From Clostridium sp. (GTDB lineage: Bacteria > Bacillota > Clostridia > TANB77 > CAG-508), in NCBI GenBank assembly GCA_018371855.1, contig JAHAKD010000005.1:89416-153415 (forward strand): a DNA stretch of 64,000 nt. Reading direction: 5' to 3'. The position numbers were made by a program, and so were the translations under genes. Below the pieces are notes generated by a model that made no database searches, was not told the DNA's origin, and saw nothing but the letters and a program-made list of their open reading frames with translations. Below are positions 53,420 to 61,686 of this stretch, piece after piece. Position 1 is the stretch's first letter; the number at the start of each line of letters is the position of its first letter.

Positions 53420-55567
53420 ATGAAAAAGATTGTTTTAAATATAGAAGGAATGACTTGCAGTGCTTGTTCAAATGGTTTAGAAAAATATTTAAATAAGCAA
53501 GAAGGAGTAATTAGTGCTTCTGTAAATTTAGTTATGGCAACAGCATTAATAGAATATGAAGATAGTTTAGGTATAAAAGATTTAAATAGATTTGTTAAAG
53601 AAGCTGGTTTTAAAAGTTTAGGAGAGAAAAAAGACGAAAAGAAAAGCAATGAACTTGTAAAACTTATAATATTTGCTATTCTTGGAATTATTTTAATGTA
53701 TATATCAATGGGGCAGATGATTAATTTGCCAACTCCTAAGATATTAAATATGATGGAAAGCCCACGAGTATATGCGATAATTTTAATGGTGCTATCATTA
53801 TTATTTATATTTTATGGATTTGATATTATAAAAAATGGTGTAAAAAATATTATTCATAAAATGCCTAATATGGATTCTTTAGTTGGTGTTGGTGTAATCG
53901 TAAATTTTGTGTATAGCTTGTGGAATACAATTCAAGTATTTATGGGAAATATATCACTAGTACATCATTTATATTTTGAATCATCAGCAATAATAATTCT
54001 TTTTGTAAAAATTGGTAGGTATATAGATAAGAAAAATAAAGATAAAGCAGTTGATACAATTAAAAATCTTGTAACAATAACTCCTAAAAACGGAACAATT
54101 TTAAAAGACGGAAAAGAATTACAAGTTACTATAAATGAAATACAAAAAGGAGATACAGTTATAAGTAAGCCTGGTGAAAAGATTGCGGTTGATGGGACTG
54201 TTATAAATGGCAAAACACATACAGACGAATCATTTATAACAGGTGAAAGTAAGCCTGTTAGTAAAAAAATAGGTGATACTGTAATTGCAGGAAGTATAAA
54301 CTATGATGGATATATAGAATATAGAGCAGAAAAAATAGGTAGAGATTCTAGTATTTCTAATATAGTAAAAATGGTAGTAGAAGCTACAAATACAAAAGCT
54401 CCAATTGCAAGAATTGCAGATAAAATAAGTGGATATTTTGTTCCGGTAATATTTATAATTGCCTTAATTTCATTTGTTTTAAATTTTGTAATAACCAAAG
54501 ATATTAATGGGTCAATTTTGGCATTAGTAAGTGTATTAGTTGTTGCATGTCCATGTGCACTAGGATTAGCAACACCACTTGCTATGGTAGTTGCAATTGG
54601 AAATTGTAGTAGAAGAGGAATATTAGTAAAGTCTAGCGAAACCTTAGAAGCAATAAATAAAGTAGATACAATTGTATTTGATAAGACAGGAACATTAACA
54701 ACAGGAAAAATGAGTATAGCAGATGGAGTGTATAATGAGGTTAATTTAAAAATATTAAAAAGCCTAGAAAAAAATTCAAATCATCCATTAGCTAAAAGTA
54801 TTTATAATAATGAAAAAGATATTTTCGAAGTTCAAGATTTCGAAGAGGTTCCAGGACTTGGCGTTAAAGGAATTATAAATGGAAAGCAATATTATGCAGG
54901 TAATTACAAATATGTAGAAAAAATGAATGTAGAAAATAGACTAAAGGATAATGAAGCAGTATTTGCAAGTAAAGGTGAAAGCATAGTATATTTATTTGAT
55001 GAAAAAGAGACTGTTTTAATTATTGGGTTAGCAGATACAATAAAGAAAGATATTACAGATACAATTAAAAAATTAGAAAAAATGGATAAGAAAATCATAA
55101 TGCTTACTGGAGATAATGAAAAAACTGCAAGAGCCATTGCAAAACAAATAGGAATAGAAAATATTATAAGCAATGTAAATCCAGAGCAAAAACTAGATAA
55201 GATAAAAGAATTGAATAAGAATAATAATGTAGCAATGGTTGGGGATGGAATTAATGATAGTCCAAGTTTAAAAGCTGCAACGGTTGGAATAAGTGTGGAA
55301 AACGGAACAGATATTAGTGCGGATTCTGCAGATGTTATACTACTAAACGAAAATATGGACAATATAGTAAAAATATTTGATCTTGGAAAACGTACAATAA
55401 GAATAATTAAAGAAAATTTATTTTGGGCATTATTCTACAATGTATGTATGATACCACTTGCAACAGGACTATTACCAATAGTTTTAAATCCAATGATTGC
55501 AAGTTTGGCAATGACATTAAGTAGTTTAACAGTTGTTTTAAATAGTTTAAGACTGTTAAAAAGATAA
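53420..55567 (+). CDS. copA: Copper-exporting P-type ATPase
   Basis: A 715-residue P1B-type ATPase. It has one N-terminal HMA domain (GMTCSACSNGLE), membrane helices, the TGES actuator motif (TGESKPVSKKIG), the ion-site CPC near 377 (VACPCALGLATP), phosphorylation motif DKTGTLT near 420, HP motif (SNHPLAKSI) and MVGDGINDSP. The CPC plus HMA layout identifies a Cu(I) exporter. Third gene of csoR-copZ-copA; the repeat pair upstream may weaken coupling. Confidence 0.95.
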   Translation: MKKIVLNIEGMTCSACSNGLEKYLNKQEGVISASVNLVMATALIEYEDSLGIKDLNRFVKEAGFKSLGEKKDEKKSNELVKLIIFAILGIILMYISMGQMINLPTPKILNMMESPRVYAIILMVLSLLFIFYGFDIIKNGVKNIIHKMPNMDSLVGVGVIVNFVYSLWNTIQVFMGNISLVHHLYFESSAIIILFVKIGRYIDKKNKDKAVDTIKNLVTITPKNGTILKDGKELQVTINEIQKGDTVISKPGEKIAVDGTVINGKTHTDESFITGESKPVSKKIGDTVIAGSINYDGYIEYRAEKIGRDSSISNIVKMVVEATNTKAPIARIADKISGYFVPVIFIIALISFVLNFVITKDINGSILALVSVLVVACPCALGLATPLAMVVAIGNCSRRGILVKSSETLEAINKVDTIVFDKTGTLTTGKMSIADGVYNEVNLKILKSLEKNSNHPLAKSIYNNEKDIFEVQDFEEVPGLGVKGIINGKQYYAGNYKYVEKMNVENRLKDNEAVFASKGESIVYLFDEKETVLIIGLADTIKKDITDTIKKLEKMDKKIIMLTGDNEKTARAIAKQIGIENIISNVNPEQKLDKIKELNKNNNVAMVGDGINDSPSLKAATVGISVENGTDISADSADVILLNENMDNIVKIFDLGKRTIRIIKENLFWALFYNVCMIPLATGLLPIVLNPMIASLAMTLSSLTVVLNSLRLLKR

Positions 55568-55632
55568 AAAAGTTTTTGTTACTAAAAAGAAGGTTGTATA
55601 ATTATATACCAGAATTTTCATGGTTAAGACAG

Positions 55633-55658
55633 ATGGATAGTTTTTACTATCCATTTTT
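55633..55658 (+). terminator. Intrinsic terminator after copA
   Basis: ATGGATAG pairs with CTATCCAT around TTTTTA, followed by T4. Confidence 0.7.
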
Positions 55659-55713
55659 GCTTGTTTGTATAAAGTAGTTGTGATAATATAGCAGAAAAAG
55701 GAGGTATATTGTA

Positions 55714-57003
55714 ATGGTAGAATCTAAAGCATGGAACTGGAGCAAGGCGAGCAAACTTGATATTTGGAAAGAGCCAAGTATTGAATCATATTACTTGCTA
55801 AACAGGTGGAAAAAACAAATGAAAAAAGACTTTTTGGATTTAGGATGTGGGATTGGAAGACATACAATTTTATTTGCACAAAATGGATTTAATACATGTG
55901 CTTTTGATTTAAGCGAGGAAGCAGTAAACGCTACTAAAAAGTGGGCAGAGAAATTAAATTTAAATGTAGATTATAAAATTGGAGATATGCTAAATCTGCC
56001 ATACGAAGATAACTCTTTTGATTGTATATTATGTAGGAATGTTATATCACATACAGATACTAAAGGTGTAGAAAGAATAATTAAAGAAATAAATAGAGTA
56101 CTAAGAGCGGATGGAGAATGTTATTTAACTCTAGGTTCTAAAAGCTCTCCAGCTTTTAATAATAAAGATTTTCCAGTAGTTGATGAAAATACGAAAATAA
56201 GAGTAGAAGATGGACCGGAAAATGGAACACCTCATTTTTATGCAGATTATGATTTAATACAAAAGCTATTTAAAGACAATATAATAGAATCAGTAGAACA
56301 TATCGAAGATTTTTACGAGGAAAAAGGAAAAACTAGTAGTTCTTATCATTATCATCTTTTAATTAAAAAATATGAAATTAGCCCTGAATTAAAAGAATAT
56401 ATTGAAGAAAAGATATTTACCGAATACAATAAGAATGGAAAATCACATGATATAAGACATATAAAAGAAGTAATGAGAAATGCCTTAATATTAGGCAAAA
56501 AGTATAATGTGAATTTGGACATGTTATATACAGCTGTAGCATATCACGACATTGGTGATCATATAGATAGAGAGAATCATGAAAAAGTATCTGCCAAAAT
56601 AGTGGAAGAGGACAAAAATCTAAATAGATTTTTTAATACAGCAGAATTGCAATTAATAAAAGAAGCGATAGAAGATCATAGGGCATCTAAAACAGGAGAA
56701 CCTAGAAATATATATGGAAAAATATTAGCATCAGCTGATAAAACTGTTACAATAGAAATATTTTTTAGAAGGACATATGAATATGGAGAAGAACATTATG
56801 GAAATATAGGAAAAGAAGAACATATTAATAGAGCATGGGAGCATGCAGTAACTAAGTTTGGAAAAGAAGGGTATGCTGCCAAAAAAGATTATATAGATAA
56901 TGAATATAGAGAAAAAGAATTAAAAAAATTACAAGATTTAATAGAGGATAAGGAAAAATTTTTAAAAGTAGCAAACGAAATGTATACAAAATATATGGAG
57001 TAA
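55714..57003 (+). CDS. SAM methyltransferase fused to an HD domain
   Basis: A 429-residue two-domain protein. Residues about 1-215 form a class I SAM-dependent methyltransferase (motif I DLGCGIGRHTILF, then CAFDLSEEAV, IGDMLNLPYEDNSFDCILC). Residues about 225-429 form an HD-type phosphohydrolase (KSHDIRHIKEVMRNAL, YHDIGDHIDRENH, IEDHRASK, ASADKTVT). Both active-site sets look intact. Such fusions may link modification and hydrolysis of one substrate; the substrate is unknown. It starts a run of small-molecule-enzyme genes. Confidence 0.85.
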   Translation: MVESKAWNWSKASKLDIWKEPSIESYYLLNRWKKQMKKDFLDLGCGIGRHTILFAQNGFNTCAFDLSEEAVNATKKWAEKLNLNVDYKIGDMLNLPYEDNSFDCILCRNVISHTDTKGVERIIKEINRVLRADGECYLTLGSKSSPAFNNKDFPVVDENTKIRVEDGPENGTPHFYADYDLIQKLFKDNIIESVEHIEDFYEEKGKTSSSYHYHLLIKKYEISPELKEYIEEKIFTEYNKNGKSHDIRHIKEVMRNALILGKKYNVNLDMLYTAVAYHDIGDHIDRENHEKVSAKIVEEDKNLNRFFNTAELQLIKEAIEDHRASKTGEPRNIYGKILASADKTVTIEIFFRRTYEYGEEHYGNIGKEEHINRAWEHAVTKFGKEGYAAKKDYIDNEYREKELKKLQDLIEDKEKFLKVANEMYTKYME

Positions 57004-57049
57004 CCAATACTTGACAATAAATAAAAAAATAAAAGTAAGGAGGGTCAAT

Positions 57050-57631
57050 ATGGCTAGTAGAATAGAATTAGAAGCAAGTTATCATCTAGGAGAAAATTAT
57101 GAGGATATATTAGAGAAAATAAAAGAGCAAAATTTTAAACTTGTAGAAGATAGTGTAGAAGAAGATACATATTTTACAGATAAGAATTTAGAATTTGTTA
57201 AGAGTAGGACTTGTTTAAGAACAAGGAAGACAAATGAAGATTTTATAGAACTTACATATAAACCAAAAACAGATAATAATACAGAAAAATATGGAAAAAA
57301 AGAAGTAAATATAAAAATAGACCCAAAAGATTATGAAGATACAAAATACGTTATAAATCAACTTGGATATATAGAATATGTTTCGTTTAAAAAATATAGA
57401 AAAGTATATTCAAAAAATATTGATGGATTTGAATATAATATTATGCTAGATAAAATAGATGGAGTAGGTAACTTTATAGAGTTAGAGATTTTAGCAAATA
57501 CAGAAGAGGAAAAAGAAAAATTAAGAGTTGAATTAGATAAATTTGTAGACAGAATGAATTGTAGTAAATTAAAAGAAAAAGAAAAGCCATATAGGGATAT
57601 AGTAAAAGAATATATGGATAGTAAAAATTAA
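57050..57631 (+). CDS. CYTH-domain phosphatase/cyclase-like protein
   Basis: A 193-residue CYTH (CyaB-thiamine triphosphatase) protein. It begins with RIELEASYHLG (EXEXK-like N-terminus, here ELEA), followed by DTYFTDKNLEF, CLRTRKTNEDFIELTYK and the closing FIELEILANTEEEK, whose acidic residues bind metal. CYTH enzymes hydrolyse triphosphates (thiamine-PPP, inorganic PPPi) or cyclise ATP; which applies is unclear. The ATG at 57050 sits behind AAGGAGG; the TTG frame upstream is not needed. Confidence 0.85.
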   Translation: MASRIELEASYHLGENYEDILEKIKEQNFKLVEDSVEEDTYFTDKNLEFVKSRTCLRTRKTNEDFIELTYKPKTDNNTEKYGKKEVNIKIDPKDYEDTKYVINQLGYIEYVSFKKYRKVYSKNIDGFEYNIMLDKIDGVGNFIELEILANTEEEKEKLRVELDKFVDRMNCSKLKEKEKPYRDIVKEYMDSKN

Positions 57632-57766
57632 GGGGACACGAATAGGTCATTAAAAAACAAAAAATTAGCTATAAAAGAATTTTTTTTATATGGTGGAAAT
57701 GAATTTAATTTAGATAAATTAAACGAAAATGCAAGAAAAATATGTAATATTTTATTATCTAAATAA
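57632..57766 (+). pseudogene. In-frame fragment after the CYTH gene
   Basis: Directly after the CYTH TAA the same frame continues open for 44 codons to a TAA at 57764-57766, giving a peptide with FFLYGGNEFNLDKLNEN and ILLSK. It starts with GGGGACACG, which recalls the dispersed repeats. No start codon or ribosome site is seen. It may be the end of a lost gene, or chance. Confidence 0.25.
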
Positions 57767-57776
57767 GGAGGCTGTT

Positions 57777-58571
57777 ATGGAAAATAATGAGTATTTAAAT
57801 TTTGCAAAAGAGATGTGTATTGAAGCTGGTAAGATAATGAAAAAGTATTTTTACCAAGATAATGGAGCAAGTTATAAAGGCGATAAAACAATAGTAACCT
57901 TAGCTGACAAAGAAATTAACCATATTTTAATAAAGAAAGTAAAAGAAAAGTTTCCAGATCATTCTGTAGATGGAGAAGAAGAAAAATTTGGAAAAAGTAA
58001 ATATGTATGGGTATGTGATCCAGTTGATGGAACAGCTATGTATGCAAGACATATTCCAGTTGCTGTATTTTCTTTAGCACTGGTAGTAGATGGAGTGCCA
58101 GAAGTAGGTGTAGTATATGATCCATTTTTAGATAAATTATATTCAGCAATAAAAGGACAAGGTGCATATTGCAATGACGAAAAAATTACTGTAAATGATT
58201 ATAAATTAGAAGATGAAAGAAGTATAAGCCATTTCGATATGTGGCCAGCAGCTGTATATAATGTTATACCAATGTTAAATGAACTATACAAAAAAACATA
58301 TTTCATAGGTGTCGGAAGTATTATAAGAGCATGTATGTGTGTGGCAACAGGAGAGTTTACGTGTTCAATATTTCCTGGTACAAAAGGAAAAAATTGTGAT
58401 ATTGCAGCAGTAAAAGTAATTGTAGAGGAAGCAGGAGGGAAAGTAACAGATTTATTTGGAAATGAGCAAAGATATGACGAATCAATAAATGGAGCACTTA
58501 TAAGTAATGGAATTGTACATGCTGAACTAATAAAGAGTGCAAAAGAAAATATACAAAGAAGGGAAGTATAA
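57777..58571 (+). CDS. Inositol monophosphatase family protein
   Basis: A 264-residue IMPase-family enzyme. The metal site is intact: VDGEEEKFG, then WVCDPVDGTAMYARHIP (WxxDPxDGT) and NCDIAAVKVIVEEAGGKVTD. It dephosphorylates inositol or related sugar phosphates, NADP or PAP; the substrate is uncertain. The ATG at 57777 follows AAGGAGG. The PHP gene follows after 2 bases. Confidence 0.9.
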   Translation: MENNEYLNFAKEMCIEAGKIMKKYFYQDNGASYKGDKTIVTLADKEINHILIKKVKEKFPDHSVDGEEEKFGKSKYVWVCDPVDGTAMYARHIPVAVFSLALVVDGVPEVGVVYDPFLDKLYSAIKGQGAYCNDEKITVNDYKLEDERSISHFDMWPAAVYNVIPMLNELYKKTYFIGVGSIIRACMCVATGEFTCSIFPGTKGKNCDIAAVKVIVEEAGGKVTDLFGNEQRYDESINGALISNGIVHAELIKSAKENIQRREV

Positions 58572-58573
58572 AA

Positions 58574-59452
58574 ATGATAGATTTACATATTCATTCTACT
58601 AACTCTGACGGTACAGATTCTGTTCAAGAGATATTACAAAAAGCTCAAAAATTAAATTTGAATTATATATCTATTACTGATCATGATACCTGTGAAGGGT
58701 ATAAAGAATTAGAAAAAATAGATATACCAAAATACTATACTGGTAAAGTTATTCCAGGAATAGAAATAAAATGTGCATATGGTACACATATAATAGAAAT
58801 ATTAGGTTATAAAATAAATACAGATAAAATGTCTGATTGGATAAATGAATATTATAAAGACAAATCAAGAGACGTTATACAAAATAAGTACTTTAATGTT
58901 TTATATGAAAAATGTATAGAGCTTGGACTAACGATGAGAGAAAAAAATAATATAGAATTTAATCCAAAAAAAGATTGGGCAAGTGTAAAAATATATTATG
59001 AAATAAAATCACACGAAGAAAACAAAGAAAAATTACCGGCAGATTTGTGGGAAGAATTTGATGTGTTTTCTAAAAAATATTGTGGAAAGTCAGAATATCC
59101 ATTCTATATAAATAAATCTGCAGATTATCCAAGTTTACAAGAGGCAATTGATGCAGTCAAAAATTGTGGAGGATTAGTATTTTTACCTCATTTATTTATA
59201 TATAGGTGGGCGGAAGACAAAAAGCAATTTATAGGTGATATTTTAACAGATTATAATGTGGACGGAATTGAATGTATGCACAATACATTTTCAGAAGAAA
59301 ATATTAAATATTTAGAAAAAATTTGTAATGAAAGAGGATATTATAAAAGTGGTGGAAGTGATTATCACGGAAAAAACAAACCAAATATTGAACTTGGTGT
59401 AGGAAAAGGAAATTTAAAAATTCCAAATGAGTATGTAGAAAAATGGATATAA
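58574..59452 (+). CDS. PHP-domain phosphoesterase
   Basis: A 292-residue PHP protein. The four PHP motifs are DLHIHSTNSDG, ISITDHDTCEGY, the glutamate in IPGIEIKC, and GSDYHGKN near the end. These bind metals and hydrolyse phosphate esters such as pAp, short RNA ends or histidinol phosphate. It follows the IMPase gene by two bases, so a joint role in phosphate-ester metabolism is possible. Confidence 0.9.
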   Translation: MIDLHIHSTNSDGTDSVQEILQKAQKLNLNYISITDHDTCEGYKELEKIDIPKYYTGKVIPGIEIKCAYGTHIIEILGYKINTDKMSDWINEYYKDKSRDVIQNKYFNVLYEKCIELGLTMREKNNIEFNPKKDWASVKIYYEIKSHEENKEKLPADLWEEFDVFSKKYCGKSEYPFYINKSADYPSLQEAIDAVKNCGGLVFLPHLFIYRWAEDKKQFIGDILTDYNVDGIECMHNTFSEENIKYLEKICNERGYYKSGGSDYHGKNKPNIELGVGKGNLKIPNEYVEKWI

Positions 59453-59509
59453 AGGAGAAAATAAATTAAATGAATTAAACAAATCAAAGAAAAAAATGAG
59501 GATATTAAA

Positions 59510-59860
59510 GTGTATGAAGTTTCACCGGCTTATTGTGCTCAAAAGACTAAAACACCTATTAATGCAAAAGAAATGAATGAAATTTCAGAATCGCTAGAAA
59601 TGTTATGTAAAAATAAAGATAAATTCATTTTATATAAAAAGCAAGAATTTTTAAATTCTGGCTTATTAGGAGAAGGGATACAACATAAAAAAGTTGATGA
59701 TTTTCTAGGAGACTATGTAGCTATATCAACAAGTGGTACTAGAATTTTACTAGAAAATTATTTGACTATAGCAAATGGAAAAATTGATAATAAAGTGTCA
59801 ACACATTGTGGGTTAACAAAAGAGGAACTTGAAGTGCCGATAATAAAAATAGAAACTTAA
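59510..59860 (+). pseudogene. Truncated alkaline-phosphatase-superfamily protein (C-terminus only)
   Basis: An open frame of 116 codons from a GTG matches only the C-terminal part of alkaline-phosphatase/phosphodiesterase-superfamily proteins: LLGEGIQHKKVDDFLGDYVA and the ending STHCGLTKEELEVPII, where the SxHGGLT-type histidine binds metal. The frame is open about 42 bases further upstream, but the nucleophile domain (several hundred residues) is missing. It is probably a remnant after deletion; expression as a short protein cannot be excluded. Confidence 0.55.
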
Positions 59861-59878
59861 TTAAAAAAGCAAAAAGAG

Positions 59879-59905
59879 GTACACTAATTAAAGTGTACTT
59901 TTTTT
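59879..59905 (+). terminator. Intrinsic terminator
   Basis: GTACACT (59879-59885) pairs with AGTGTAC (59892-59898), followed by seven T. Confidence 0.8.
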
Positions 59906-60092
59906 GTGCAAATATTCGAAATTCTGCTAGCCCGTAAGAAAACTTACTTTGCTTAATCACTTTAAAAAAAGTGTTATTAGAGCCAAATACTTACATAATA
60001 TACAAAACAGAACAATAGTACATAAAAAGGGCCAAAACTCTACGGATACAAGGAAAAAGTGTGCAAAATGTGAACAAAAAATGGCAAAATTG

Positions 60093-60121
60093 TTTACTTT
60101 TGTAAAGATGTGTAATATAAT
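60093..60121 (+). promoter_or_regulatory. Promoter of the sortase locus
   Basis: TTTACT (60093-60098) and TATAAT (60116-60121), 17 bases apart. TTCCG-TAG-CGGAA (about 60123-60135) forms a small hairpin just before the ribosome site. The rest of the 59906-60092 spacer holds no gene that I can see. Confidence 0.55.
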
Positions 60122-60149
60122 GATTCCGTAGCGGAAAGGGGAGAATAGA

Positions 60150-61103
60150 ATGAAAAAGTTAAGTTCTAAAATTTTATTAATCGTAATGGCTGTTATGCTT
60201 ATTTTAAGTTTAAACGCCACTGTAAATGCTACAGCCGAAGATATGGCGGTATTAAAAAATGCCAATGGAGATTATCTTATTTATTTAAATGAATATTTAA
60301 ATGATGAATATTCTTATGCAATAACAACTACTGCAGATGTCGAAGAAAATAATTTAAATTGGTATACAGCAAAAGATACAAATGGAAATAGTGTAATAAA
60401 AGTTTCAAAAGAACAAGTTGGTTCATATTTATGGGTAAAAGTAAATGACGAAATTATAAAAAAAGCAGAACCTATAAATGCAACAGAAGTATCAACTGAA
60501 GCAGAAATAAATGAAATGAAAACTTTAACAAATAGGATTAAAGTTGATGCAACTCAAACTATAACAGAAGAAACAAGAGAAGATAATGTAATAAGAACAG
60601 TAACACAAGGTATTTTAAAGATTACTGATAATGCAAATGCAAAATATAGTTATGATATTGTTCTATTAAATGATGAAAATACATCTTGCAAAGAGTTAGT
60701 TAATTTAATGAGCAAAATAAATGCTGATATGGATATATTCCAAGCAATAAATGTAGCTCAAGAATATACTACTTTATGGAATAATATTATAACAAATGCA
60801 GAATGGAAAGAAGTAACAAATGCTACAATAGCTCAACCTGCTGATGCAGAAAATGGTACACAATATGTTGTTTTATTAAAAAAAGAATTAAACGGAGCTA
60901 CAACATATGATGCACAAGTTTTAACATCAAAGAAAGAAACTTCAGAAGATGAAGTACAAGAAGTTGTTAAAACAGAAACAAGAAGTGAGCTACCAGTTAC
61001 ATACGATAATCCAATATTATTTGTTCTATTAGGAGTTGCAGTAGTAGCAATAGTAATAATAGCAATTAGAATAAGAAGTTTATCTAAGAAAAATGAAAAA
61101 TAA
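60150..61103 (+). CDS. Cell-wall protein, probable sortase substrate
   Basis: A 317-residue secreted protein. A signal peptide ends near residue 28 (LNATVNATA). The C-terminus has a sorting-signal layout: LPVTY at 281-285, a hydrophobic stretch (ILFVLLGVAVVAIVIIAI) and a basic tail (RSLSKKNEK). The motif lacks the usual glycine. The middle contains repeated strand-rich segments and a charged helix; no binding function recognised. The sortase gene overlaps its end by 11 bases. Confidence 0.75.
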   Translation: MKKLSSKILLIVMAVMLILSLNATVNATAEDMAVLKNANGDYLIYLNEYLNDEYSYAITTTADVEENNLNWYTAKDTNGNSVIKVSKEQVGSYLWVKVNDEIIKKAEPINATEVSTEAEINEMKTLTNRIKVDATQTITEETREDNVIRTVTQGILKITDNANAKYSYDIVLLNDENTSCKELVNLMSKINADMDIFQAINVAQEYTTLWNNIITNAEWKEVTNATIAQPADAENGTQYVVLLKKELNGATTYDAQVLTSKKETSEDEVQEVVKTETRSELPVTYDNPILFVLLGVAVVAIVIIAIRIRSLSKKNEK

Positions 61104-61668
61104 AAAGTTAGTATTTTATAAAATATTACTTTTTATAGTTATTATTTTTGCGATTATTGTAATTGCGCTTATAGCAAAAAAATATATTGGAAATCAAATT
61201 AATGAAGAAAATAATGCACAAATAGTAGAAGAGATTAAACAACATGAAGAGACAACAGAAACTATTAAATTTGGTAATAATTCTGTTATAGGAATTATTA
61301 ATATACCTAAAATTGAACTAGAATATCCAATTTTAGATACAACTACAAAAGAAAACATGAGAACATCAATAACCAGGTTTAGCGGTGGAAAAGTTAATGA
61401 AATAGGTAATTTAGCCTTAGCTGGTCATAATAATTATGATGGGACAATGTTCGGAAGAAATGATGAACTTGTAGCTGGAGATAAAATCTATTTAACAGAT
61501 TTACAAAAAAATACTGTTGAGTATGAAATTAAAGCTATTTTTGTAACAGATCCAAATGATGTTAGCATACTAGAGACGAAAGAAGAAATTAGAGAAGTCA
61601 CCTTAATAACCTGCGAAAACGGAAATAAATCCAGACTTATTATTAAGGCGGAAGAAGTAAAAAAATAA
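61093..61668 (+). CDS. Class D-like sortase
   Basis: A 191-residue sortase with an N-terminal membrane helix (about 7-30). Catalytic residues are H112 (ALAGHNNYDGTMFG), C174 (TLITCENG) and R181 (SRLIIKA). The GHNNYDGTMF context and size suggest class D or a related housekeeping-type clostridial sortase. It should join surface proteins to the cell wall at an LPxT-type site; the adjacent LPVTY protein is the obvious client. It overlaps that gene by 11 bases. Confidence 0.9.
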   Translation: MKNKKLVFYKILLFIVIIFAIIVIALIAKKYIGNQINEENNAQIVEEIKQHEETTETIKFGNNSVIGIINIPKIELEYPILDTTTKENMRTSITRFSGGKVNEIGNLALAGHNNYDGTMFGRNDELVAGDKIYLTDLQKNTVEYEIKAIFVTDPNDVSILETKEEIREVTLITCENGNKSRLIIKAEEVKK

Positions 61669-61686
61669 ATTATAGGGGGATAATTT

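Noticed and set aside
54904..55362. 152-codon open frame antisense to copA
   Set aside because: It lies entirely within conserved P-type ATPase motifs on the other strand.
59906..60140. Possible riboswitch before the sortase substrate gene
   Set aside because: No conserved core of a known class was found; only a small hairpin next to the ribosome site.
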